Positions 1 through 9,594 of a stretch of DNA of 64,000 nt are shown here, piece by piece. Location of the stretch: the NCBI GenBank assembly GCA_002786025.1, contig NHNW01000024.1:124001-188000 (forward strand). The letters are read 5' to 3'. Position 1 is the stretch's first letter, and each line of letters opens with the position of its first letter. This stretch comes from Zasmidium citrigriseum. Its lineage: Eukaryota; Ascomycota; Dothideomycetes; Mycosphaerellales; Mycosphaerellaceae. The notes beneath the pieces were generated by a model. It searched no databases. It saw nothing but the letters and a program-made list of their open reading frames with translations, and was not told the origin of the DNA. The position numbers were made by a program, and so were the translations under genes.

Positions 1-1435
1 TATTCAAACCGCTGTCGGTGACAAGCTTGGACGCATTCGATTCATGCAGATGATGTGTGTCATCGTCACCATTGGCGTGGTCATCCAGACTGCAGCGGTC
101 AACATGGGCATGTTCCTCGCTGGACGAGTCTTGGCTGGCGTTGCCGTTGGCGGCATGGTCGGTACAGTACCAATCTATCTCTCGGAAATCTCTGCACCAC
201 ATCAGCGTGGACTCATCGGCGGGATATCAGGCTGCGGCATCAGCTTCGGCACCATGATGAGCAACTGGGTTGGTTTTGCGTGTGGATATGCCCCCTATGG
301 AGCGGTGCAATGGCGGCTCCCTCTTGGCATCCAGATTCCTTGGGGCATAATCATGTTCATTGGACTCATGACCTTCATGCCAAATTCGCCTCGCCAGCTG
401 ATACGAACGGGCAAGATTGAACAAGCTCGCATTGAGTTCGTGCGTATCCGAAAGGACCTACATTCTCACGAGGCCCAAGAAGAATTTGCCCTGATGCGAG
501 CTCAAATTGAGTACGAACAAGAGCGAGAAGTCAAGACCTATGGCGAGATCTTCAAACTTTTCAGGCACAGAGCACTGGCCTCCATCGCTGTCCAGACGAT
601 GACATCTCTGACTGGTGTGAATGTCATCCAGTACTACCAAAGTATCCTCTATAGATCGCTTGGAATCAACTCGCACACCATCTTGGCCCTTGCTGGCGTA
701 TACGGCACCGTGGCGTTTCTGAGCAACGCTTTGACAACCCGATACTTGACCGATCAATGGGGCAGACGGAAGATGATCTTGACCGGACTATCTGGCATCA
801 TTCTGATTGAGATCTATGCGGCAGTCATGCAGAGAGAGTTTCAGAACACCGACAACAGAGTGGGCAAGGGGTTCGCGGTGCTTGGTATCTATCTTTTTGT
901 TGTTTGCTACTATGGCATGCTCAACAGTACAACTTGGCTATATGGTGAGTGCACCTCAAGAACAATGCTGAAACTGAGGCTGACTTTTCTCCAAGGTGCT
1001 GAGATTCTACCCATGTCTCTTCGAAGCAAAGTCATGGGTCTCGCAGCGGCTTCTCACTTCATCGTTAACGTTGCTAGCAAGTAGCTGACTAGGCTCTGAC
1101 CATGGCTCATGCTAACAAACCTGCAGTAACGGAAGCTGGCCCTTCTGCTTTCGCCAACATTCACGAGAACTACTACTATGTCTTCGTCGTGTGCACCGCC
1201 TTCTTCCTCGTAGTCGCCTGGTTCTACTTCCCGTAAGCATACATTTTCCGCTTTTGTTTACGCTAGGCTAATGGATTGCAGTGAAACGAGACACAAGACG
1301 CTCGAGGAAATTGCTTCAGCATTCGGCGACAAAGTCGTCACCCTCACAGAACGAGAAATCGTTGCCGAACAGACCGTGTTCGAAGGCAAAGCTGCAACAG
1401 GACATATCGAATCAGCCATCGAAGACGACAGATAA
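1..1435 (+). CDS. MFS sugar transporter, 5' end outside the window
   Basis: C-terminal two thirds of a major-facilitator sugar transporter that would move hexose-like substrates across the plasma membrane. The reading frame is already open at base 2 and begins with a GDKLGR loop, the family's D-x-x-G-R motif. A PESP-type motif (PNSPRQL), the GVNVIQYY helix and a second D-x-W-G-R-R loop follow. Exons are 2-944, 996-1076, 1127-1232 and 1282-1435. The intron at 1077-1126 has a GC donor (GCAAGT) with branch point GCTAAC; it is the only choice I found that keeps the conserved frame TEAGPSAFANIHENYYYVF. The C-terminal tail ends in a short acidic stretch. The family assignment is secure; the substrate is not known. 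Confidence 0.9.
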
Positions 1436-2199
1436 CCACTTAGCACCCAAATCTTTTTGAAGCTGCTTAGTTCTCATCGAACGAAGCAGGATGAGGTTGG
1501 TAGCTGCCAACTCCAGGCCAACTCTCAAGACACTAGGCGTTTTCCATCTGCCGAAATTGATGGACGCGCGTAAGATTTATCCCACGGTAAAGAAGGTGTT
1601 ATCCAGCCAATCGATGATCAAGTGTCGCATTCGAAAGGCGGACTTGCTGGGACAGATGGAAATGAGAGTAGAACACAAGCCACGACTTCGATCTTTTGTA
1701 AGTGAGTCCATCAGCTGCAATCTTCAGAACCTGAGCATGTCGTGTTCGGCCATTCCCAAGTCTCGCTGCACTTTTCAAGTCCCCAAGTGTCTGTTAAGTG
1801 CCCTAGTCGTCGTTCAGCACGTGTGGGATCGATCTCGAAGAGGGTACCGCAGATTCAAACCATGTCAATCGAGTCCACCAAATCCAGAGCGTCCCCAAGA
1901 GCTCACGTCGAGTACAAAGAGGATAGAAAGAAGGACACAGCGGCTGCCCTATAGTCATTCTAGCAGTCTGTTAGCCTGCGGAGCTGTGGTTGAGAAAGAG
2001 ACGAACCGATATCGTTGACGTCACGAGAGCAGTTGCTAAAAGTGACGTTGACGGGACATCACAGAGCTCGTATGCAGGTACAAATAGTAAGCATTGAATA
2101 GATGAAACATACAGATACCCATCTCTTCAAACACTGTACTCATCGTAGTCAAGATCATCGAAGAAATAGCAAGACTCGCTTACCTTGAAAGCTTCAACA
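1436..2199. other. intergenic, no gene recognised
   Basis: Holds the 3' flank of the transporter and the 5' region of the next small gene. A 175-codon open frame lies here but has no conserved motif and a composition unlike its neighbours, so I do not call it. Confidence 0.5.
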
Positions 2200-2609
2200 A
2201 TGGCATCTAAGACCCCGTATGTCAACTCACTTTTTCTCGTCCCATCGTATCAAGCCTCGAGGAACTGACACATCACAGGGGTGGCCAGGCAGCCAGCGTC
2301 AAATTCCAGAAGCAACAAGCCGAGAGTACGTCCTCACCAGCCCTCCTTCCATCAACCATTTCCACCCCTTCACCTCGATTGCATTGGCTCTCACTAACCT
2401 CTCCCACAGAAGAAGGCCTGGGAGCCGAAAATGCCCCAGGACGAACCGAAGGCATCGATAAGCAGCCTGGCAAGGCACCTGTAGCATCAGACTCAGGCTC
2501 GACGAATGTCGGTGTTGAAGCCGGGACGAATCAGCCAGGCGAGAAGGGTATCACCGGCCAGCCGGTGGATAGTGCAATGCAAGGTGGTAATGCGAATATG
2601 AAGCAGTGA
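2200..2609 (+). CDS. small hydrophilic, probably disordered protein (87 aa)
   Basis: Not a family I recognise by name. Three exons (2200-2216, 2279-2325, 2410-2609) joined by introns with good signals (GTATGT...ACAG and GTACGT...CACAG) give 87 residues. The start MASKTPGGQAASV has an in-frame CAACA before the ATG. The product is rich in Gly, Gln, Ala, Pro and Asn, lacks a signal peptide or membrane segment, and has no predicted globular core by eye. Such proteins in moulds are often stress- or conidiation-associated, but nothing here proves that. The splicing is supported by phase agreement across both introns and an open third exon ending in TGA. Confidence 0.65.
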
Positions 2610-3181
2610 GGCGATAGTGGGTTCGAAGAGATTGCGAAGTGCAATGTTCAAGGAGGCTTGAGGTCCCCGATGGTGTGAGTTAGGGAATAGAGCGAGCCAA
2701 AGTGAAGAATCCAGCGTCTCAACTTGAGATGTATCGGCATCAGGAGACTCTTCGGCCCGATCTTTGACTTTCCAGTATCCTATGATCGTACGCCGGATCA
2801 TGCTACCGTCCATAATGCGGATATGAAGATCCAGTCCAGGCCAGTTGGGTAAGCCATCCCGCGGTCGAGAAGTCCGATAATTCAATGGCATAACTGCATG
2901 TCATGCATTGGAGATTGCTGCAGCAAGGAAGAGCTTTCATAGTCCACCTCGTGGCGTGAGATAGATGCCATATAGAAGGATCGTGAGGCTCCAGAACTCG
3001 CATTAACTTTCCCCGGTAGGTTTGCGGCTGATCAACAGAGTTGCGGGGAAAAGATGGAGGGCCTGAAGTAACGAAAAACTCTCCAGGATCTTGCATTCTT
3101 CACAGCAGAAAGAGGTGATTCCTGCCGAGAGCGAGTTAAGGCTGAGAATGAGGTGATCGAGGGCACAATTTTGCTAAAGAA
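2610..3181. other. intergenic, nothing recognised
   Basis: No conserved open frame, RNA gene or repeat seen on either strand. Confidence 0.5.
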
Positions 3182-3964
3182 ATGGGTTCCAGGCCAGGAA
3201 ACGCCGCGATGAGCGAAGAAGCGGAAATGGTACTCACCATCTGGTCGCACTCACATGCACCTCCATTGCAACCGCCAGCAGACGTCAGCTTCGATTTGCG
3301 AAGAGTGCCGAATCCGCCAAAGCATATCAGAGACCAGTACGATGGACGTTCGAAGCGTCTGCGTGAGCACTTGCTGCATGACGCCACATTCACCAGCCTG
3401 CTTGAATCTGCCAGGGAAGAGATGTTGAAAGTGGCCAAGGAACGCGAAGGCGGTGCAGCAGGAAGTGAGGCGTCGGGGCCAGAGGAAACCTGCTTGGTGG
3501 CTGAGGATGAAACAGTGACATCTTGCTCGTCAGCCACCGCTGGTGCTGGCACGTCGAACCGCACTGCATCTGGTGGTGATAATGGTGACGGTGAAATCAT
3601 TGATGATGAGGAGGCGCAGGCACAGGCAGTCGCGACCACGACAGAATACGACTCTTGCCAGGAAGAACCCTCGGGCGAGTCTGGGGAAATTGAGTCGGCC
3701 GAGTCAGAGGAGTCATACAGCAATTCATCCTCGCGATTACTCCGCGTCGGCTGTTTCTGCGAGCGAGGGCGACACCGGAGCGTTGCATTCGCGGAGGAGC
3801 TGGGCAGGATGAGTTGGCCGCGCGCCTGGGATGTCGTGGTGCAGCACCGAGATGTGGAGGGTCAGGGCCGTGAGAAGAGGAGTAGGAAGGATGGACGGTC
3901 GGGCCGGAAGGGAGGCGGTAAGAGGGGCGCGTTCGGCATCGGTCCGGATAGGTATGAGCCGTAG
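3182..3964 (+). CDS. RapZ C-terminal-domain protein with an acidic insertion (260 aa)
   Basis: Single-exon protein. The N-terminal part (about residues 35-85) has the start of the RapZ C-domain: D-L-R-x-x-P-N-P followed by an amphipathic helix. The signature GCFCERGRHRSVAFAEEL lies at about residues 190-207, followed by V-x-x-HRD. In bacteria RapZ senses glucosamine-6-phosphate and steers RNase E; that role cannot be transferred to a fungus. The N-terminal kinase-like P-loop domain of bacterial RapZ is absent. Between the two conserved halves lies a Ser/Glu/Asp-rich segment of roughly 95 residues (about 88-183), and the C-terminus is a basic Lys/Arg/Gly tail. ATG at 3182 is used; a second ATG nine codons on is possible. 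Family call firm, function unknown. Confidence 0.8.
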   Translation: MGSRPGNAAMSEEAEMVLTIWSHSHAPPLQPPADVSFDLRRVPNPPKHIRDQYDGRSKRLREHLLHDATFTSLLESAREEMLKVAKEREGGAAGSEASGPEETCLVAEDETVTSCSSATAGAGTSNRTASGGDNGDGEIIDDEEAQAQAVATTTEYDSCQEEPSGESGEIESAESEESYSNSSSRLLRVGCFCERGRHRSVAFAEELGRMSWPRAWDVVVQHRDVEGQGREKRSRKDGRSGRKGGGKRGAFGIGPDRYEP

Positions 3965-5635
3965 GATGACGGCACCACTCTGGCGATTTGCTATGTATTC
4001 AGGTTTCCGGCGGCGTTGTTTGAGTGTGAGACGATTCAGCCGCCTCGCCCTACAATCTCGTGTCCTGAATCTGCTGGCTGCGTCGAGTGATGAAGGGCGG
4101 ATTATCAGGAGGTCCATGATCGTGATCATTCATCATCCAGGCTTGCACATTCCAAATCCAGGCTTCGTACGGCAGAAAGTCGAATCGTGAGCCGAGATGA
4201 TTGCGATGTGTATTTCCGGTAGACGGGTCGCCGTTTGTGCCAACAACGGGCGGTGTCCAGTGCCACGGGAGCTAGCATTACAGCCCGATTTCCCCTTCCC
4301 TTCCTTTTTGTCTCTCACACAAAGCGGAGGCAGCGCTCCGCCTGCAAACGTGTCAATCTGAGGCATCGCCATCACACCGAGCAGCATCCCCGATGCCGCC
4401 ACGCTGTCCTCCTCGCATGAACAGCGCCTCAATTTACATGAAATCGGTAGGGGCAAACGAAGATCGGAGCGCTGTACCATGGAAAGTAGCCCGGCAGACG
4501 GAGCAAATACCGCGGGTGGTGTGACGGGCCTTGCTCCCCGTCCTCTGCCTTTTCCGCCCGTCAGATTAACTTTGTGTGGGGGTGGAGCAGAAAATGGAGA
4601 AGGTTTTGTGCTTCCTCCGCCGCCCAGACGCCGCGGTCTTGCGGTGTTTCTTGTTCGCCTCACTGTCACTCCAGTCCTGCCTGTGTCTCGCCGAGCTCCT
4701 CCAGCCGTCGGTCTCCGTGCGAGGACATCCCACGACATAGGACTACTGATCACTATCTAAGTTGAGAGCATCGTATCCAGCGTGGCGTGGTCCGTCTCAC
4801 GACTGCTGCATTCCGATCGCGAGGACGCACAGCAGCCCTCACGTCTTTTTCCAGCAGCGATAAGGCTCGGTGAGATCTGGCTGCCGAACCCTGCACCGCC
4901 GCCGCCGAGTGTGGTATCCCGCCGCGAATGCGGCAACTGATATCCACCATCTCAGGCGGTGAGGTGAGCTGGCGTTGCGCAGACACACGCGCCGGATAAC
5001 CGCCTCGCATAAGCAAAAGCGTACATTCAAATGTGAAAATACTTGCTGCAGTCATCCCACGGAATCGCCTTCTCGACTCGTCGCGCGCTTCTCCTGCCAG
5101 GAACATGGTCTTCCCGGGGATTGCCTCCCATTTGCTGGGTCCGAGCTGACGTGCCGTGTGCGCGCTGTCCAGCAAACGACTGGAGCACCGGCGACCAGCG
5201 AGCCTACTTGCCTGTTTTCCCGGATCCCGCGCGGAGCCAGGAAGCGAAACTCTGCGCATTTCTGACTGCCTGTCTTGGGCTTCTTGGTGCGGTGTCAAGG
5301 CCATGGATTGCGATCCTTTGGTACGAGGCGCCGGTCTTTGGGCTGAGGTAAGGGTGGGAGTTGTGTCTCCGTGTTTGCCTTGCATATAATCAATCCGCCC
5401 TCCCTCGCACTTTTTCTTGAAACCTCTTTTACTCTTGCTGTCACACTTACTGCCACAAGATCTGACACTACCAACAACCTCTGCCTTGCTGAGAGACAAT
5501 CGATACTTGGTCAACGCCAGCCACTGCTGTTTCATCCAACTACCACCAACCTACAACTCGCAAACTCGCCGTCGACCCACAAACACCACCAAAATTCACT
5601 CCACCACGTCGCCAACCATCAAGACCAAACTCAAG
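3965..5635. promoter_or_regulatory. long gene-free stretch ending in a TATA-containing promoter
   Basis: About 1.7 kb without a convincing gene; open frames on both strands are low-complexity. Near its right end TATATAAT-like sequence (about 5383-5390) is followed by a pyrimidine-rich tract and then CA-rich leader sequence before the ATG of the next small gene, a typical strong fungal promoter layout. This is a pattern-based reading only. Confidence 0.45.
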
Positions 5636-5848
5636 ATGACGGACACCATGCCTCTCCCAACCCAACAATCGCCCATCCCACGCAACGACTCGTTCAGCGC
5701 CGACGACCTCACCAAAGCACTGAAAGCCTCCGCCAGCAAACCACGCAACGAGCTCTCACTACGCATCGCCAGCCAAGATGAGACCGCCGTCCCACCACCA
5801 TCTCCTCGCGAGTCAAGACCGGCGTCTGTCTACGGCCATAGAAGATAG
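5636..5848 (+). CDS. hypothetical small protein (70 aa)
   Basis: Uncharacterised. The frame begins at an ATG in good context (TCAAGATGAC) about 250 bases downstream of a TATA-like box and a CT-rich tract. The product is polar, Ser/Pro-rich, with a short amphipathic stretch around SADDLTKALKAS and a C-terminus ending in RPASVYGHRR. No signal peptide, cysteine pattern or membrane segment. No intron signals are needed. A long transcribed leader and the promoter arrangement are the main support; conservation in relatives would decide. Confidence 0.5.
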   Translation: MTDTMPLPTQQSPIPRNDSFSADDLTKALKASASKPRNELSLRIASQDETAVPPPSPRESRPASVYGHRR

Positions 5849-6876
5849 AGCATCGGCATCGAGCTGGACTCGATCGATCGTTCGACATTTCGATTCTTTT
5901 GGCGACAGACGTTCTTCATACTATGATACCACCTTTATTTCGGGTTCAAGCAAGCGATATTCATCGACCAACGACGAGGATGGCGCATAACTGGGACGGA
6001 GACAACGGCAATGGAGCATCTAGGTACTTTTGTAACAACGGGAGCTATGGGCGTAATCAGATGGGACTATCATCACTGCTGTACTTTGCTTTGCGGTTCG
6101 GATACGTGACAGCGAGGACTTGTCGATAGTGCAAGGTGCAACGTACAAATACGCAAGAAACCACTTGTCGAGCTTCGACAGGGTTAACATCATTTATTGA
6201 CTTCCTCGTCCACTCCTAACTTCCTTCACTTAAACGATTCGCGCTTGCTAGTGAACAGAATCGCCTCACTTTTCACCTAATGCACCCGCACAACACCAAC
6301 TCTCTCGCCCCTCCATCAACCGTTCACCTCATTCCCAAACTCGCATACGCGCAAGCGTTTCCCATCCCACTAACTCGGTCCTCAACGTTCATGCAGCCAA
6401 AATGTCTCAGACCAGAACTGTCAAAATCTGGGGCAACGGGGATTACGTGGGGTGTCTTGCTTCGTGTCCCATGGGGAAGTCAAAAAGTAGTCTGAGATCG
6501 GACCGAAAGATTTGGTTTGGTTGAATGTTGATGGGCATGGTGGATGGTTGCTGCGATGGGCATGGTTGTAGAATGACTGAAGAGGCAAGCCGATGGGAGA
6601 TGGGGTGTACGTATGCTTTGACTGGGTCTTTCTTGGGGACGACATGGGATTGAGGTGGACAAGACATGGTCTTTCGGACCGAAACAGCGAGAGCGACAGC
6701 AAGGTACATACAATCGTTCAACATGAAGCCGTCTACATAGCTACCTATCTTGCCAAAAGAGCAGGTACAAACAGCAAAGCAACAAGGTATCTCCCCCTTC
6801 GACGCCCAAAGCCAAAGCCAGAGAGCCGATCCCAGTCTAATAACTCTTTATCATGTCATGTCTTCGTGAAACGTGT
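5849..6876. other. intergenic between convergent genes
   Basis: One kilobase with the 3' flank of the 70-residue candidate and of the secreted-protein gene on the other strand. Short open frames on both strands have no recognisable motif. Confidence 0.5.
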
Positions 6877-9594
6877 CTAGTTAGGCGCCAAACGATCAAA
6901 AGTCCCCGCGACGAAAGTGCCCGCCGTGGTGTTGAGCGTAAGGGTCATGCCGGCCGTGATGATGGCTTGGTTGAAGGAGTATTGCATCGATTTGCTCGCT
7001 AAAACAACACGTCAGTATCATCTTCACCACCACTCAAGTCAAGTCAAGGCAGGGAGGTGTTCAACTTACAACTATACTTCTGCGCCCCGACAGTCGCACT
7101 CCCGCCATTCAAACTAACATCATAATACTTAAACAACACCATCTCCTTGCGATCCTCATAAAACGTCATCGTGAAATGGTAGTACTCGCTCGCACGCTGG
7201 AAAGCCGAAGTGTAGAATTCGAAGGTTATGACGCGGGTTCCTGTCGCGCCGGAGACTTGGTAGTAGATGCCTTGTTGCGTGCCTTGGTAGATGTAGAGGT
7301 CGTCCCAGAGGCCCATGATGCAGGTGTCGGGCATGTTGGAGGAGGGGAGGGCGGTGTTGACGTAGGTGCCTGAGCCGCTGGGGAAGCCGACCCAGCCGTC
7401 TGGGGGGATTGTTAGCTATCATTATCGTAGAGTGCAGGGGGTGATATGTTTAGACTTACTGATGCCAAGGAAGATGGATGAGGCGGTGGAGTTGAAGGCA
7501 CCGATTGAGAAGGGCAGGCTGAGCGCGTAGTAGGAGTCGTCGTAGTTGCCTGGGGAGCCGTTGATAGAGCCTATGACGGCGGTGGCGGAGGAGAGGACGA
7601 CTGGTGGGACGGTCTGGGTGGAGACTGTTGTTACGGTTGTTGTCGTCGTGGTGGTGCTATAGCTGGTGGCCAAGGGAGTTGCGGCGGTGAGGGTTGTCGT
7701 TCGGGTCGTGGTAGCGGTGCCTGTCGCCACGGACGAGCAAGCGCTGGAGAGGACCGATGCAGGCCAGTTGGAGGCAGAGGCTGGAGTAGCGACAGCGCGG
7801 GCATTGAGAGGAGCAGCGCGCGTCTCTGGGGCCGGGACTGCTCTCTCTTGTGGGATGTATCGCTTCGCTGGGCCGTCGGTCGCAGTGGCAGCGATGCTGT
7901 CTGTGAGCTTGGGTGTGGTGTAGGTTGGCACCACAGAAGAGACGACCTCGACGACATAGGCGCTTGATGGTGCTGCTGGATCGATGGGATAGGCAGATGC
8001 TTCATCCAGAGTGGTAGGAGTGGCTGTAGGAGCATCTCGTTTCATGGGAGTAGCCGAACCATAGCCCGTGATGGTGGTAGTCCTGGTATAAACATAGTTG
8101 GTGACCGTGCTAGTGGTAGTCGATCGGACAGTCGAAGTAGCTGGGGTCGTATAGGCCGTCGACGTTGCGGTCGATGTTGGCACAGCGTAATGGATGTACG
8201 ACGTGCAGAAGTCGGCGCCATTGGACTGCAGATACGAGACCTGGTTCGGGCAGACAGGCATGCCGGTATCTGACGAATTGGCATAGCTGAAGCTGTATTG
8301 AATCGTGTAGTGATCATCTCCACGCCACTGGCCGTCGTTGGTTCCGTAGGACTGGTCCCAAGCTTGGGTGTACATGACACAGAACTGTCCCTCAGGCTCA
8401 CCATTCTTGAGCAGGAGGTAGGACGTGATGAACTTGCAGAGCTTCAGCTGGGTGATGTCCTGTGGAGGGTGCTCGGTATTGTAGACGTTCTGAGCGTCAC
8501 AAGCGGCAGTACACAGACGCGGATCGTAAGCGCCAGAGGTGAACAGCTTGAAGCCCATGTAGGTGTCGCGATTGATGCAGTCAGATGGTGCGTTGATAGA
8601 GACGTTCTTCAGGATGGTCGGAGCGGAGTAGCCCGCGATTTGCTGGACTGCAGTGGTAGTGTAGCCATTGCTGCCGGCATAGACAACCTAGTGGACAGTA
8701 AGCCAACATGTCTCTGGCCAAATGGCGTGCAAGGCTTACCTGAAAGTCACCACGGGTGTCGCTGCTATCCAAAGCACCAACAGCTTCGACAGGTCCTCCC
8801 CAGAAGGCACACTTGATGTTGGCGAAGGCATCCGGGCTCGGGCACGCATCGCCAGGAGTGGCAATGCTAAAAGCAAAGGGCAGAAGGTCAGTAGATGTCT
8901 CAGACATGTTGCAGGATGGCTTTTGCCCTCGTAAAATACTTACGGCGCTCTCTCGAAGACTGACACATTGGTGAGCGGATATATTTTCATAACATCAGTG
9001 TCGTTGACTTACACAAGTTGAAGCCAAGGCAACCAGCCAAGGCGTTGCATCGAGTGGCACACTGCGATGGGTCGTATGAGGAGATCTGTTGGTAGCCAAG
9101 GTAGCCGTAGCCAACAACGGTGCTGGTCAAAGCCTTGAAGTTCCGAGTGTAGCCACTTGGAACGGAAGCTGAGTTGGCTAAAAGTGAAGGGTGTGAGGTC
9201 AGCATATATGTCAGACATGTCGCAGACTGGGCTTCTGCCTGCCACTTTACGTACCGGCGGCGGCAGCGTTGGCATCATTTTGGAAAGCCGAGGGGCTTGA
9301 AACATCGATGTTGTAGGTGTTGGCGATGGTTGGCTCCGGATCACAGGCGCTTCGAGCCTCAAGGTTACGCTTCTTCTGTGGGAGGGGATCTTGGGACACC
9401 TCTGCTGCAGCTGATCGAATCGCGGCAGTGGGATCGTAGGCGACCGTTTGAGTCTTGAGGCCAGGAACCTCAGTGACCGTTGGGACAAGGTCGTCCCCTA
9501 CGGCAGCTTCGTAGTCGATGTACTGACGCTTCTCGATCTTGGGGGCAGCGCTGGCTAGACCAGCGACTGCCGCGAGGAGCACGGCAGACCTCAT
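6877..9594 (-). CDS. secreted Apple/PAN-like, Thr/Ser-rich protein (775 aa)
   Basis: Seven exons on the minus strand: 9594-9255, 9177-9013, 8959-8944, 8866-8740, 8687-7460, 7399-7070 and 6998-6877. All phases agree and the sum is 776 codons. The start MRSAVLLAAVAGLASAAP is a clear signal peptide, followed by a Kex2-type KR site (IEKRQ) and others (QKKR, MKRD, AKRY), suggesting processing. A cysteine-containing block (YDPSQCATRC...CLGFNLFFERAP), then GFKLFTSGAYDPRLC...LCKFITSYLLLKNG, resembles PAN/Apple-type repeats seen in fungal wall proteins. A Thr/Ser/Val-rich linker follows, then a C-terminal domain with WVGFPSG and CIMGLWDDLYIYQG. Likely extracellular or wall-associated. Exon 3 is only 16 bases. 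Domain naming is by resemblance; function unknown. Confidence 0.8.
8867..8943 (-). repeat. introner-like element, copy A (whole intron)
   Basis: This intron of the secreted-protein gene is 77 bases long and aligns without gaps to the intron at 9178-9254, 52 of 77 positions identical by hand count. Shared blocks include the acceptor side CTTTTAG, the branch region CTGACCT and ACATGTCTGA. It lies in phase 2, the other in phase 1. Confidence 0.75.
9178..9254 (-). repeat. introner-like element, copy B (whole intron)
   Basis: Same length as and clearly related to the intron at 8867-8943. Different intron phase and unrelated flanking exons argue against exon duplication and for separate insertion of one intron family. 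A short stem GCAGA/TCTGC around AGCCCAG can form in the transcript. Confidence 0.75.

Noticed and set aside
1491..2018. 175-codon plus-strand open frame
   Set aside because: No motif, odd composition, overlaps another short frame, and starts directly in the transporter's 3' flank.
4133..4753. 206-codon minus-strand open frame
   Set aside because: Low-complexity Arg/Gly/Pro sequence without conserved features or splice signals; likely chance in GC-rich DNA.
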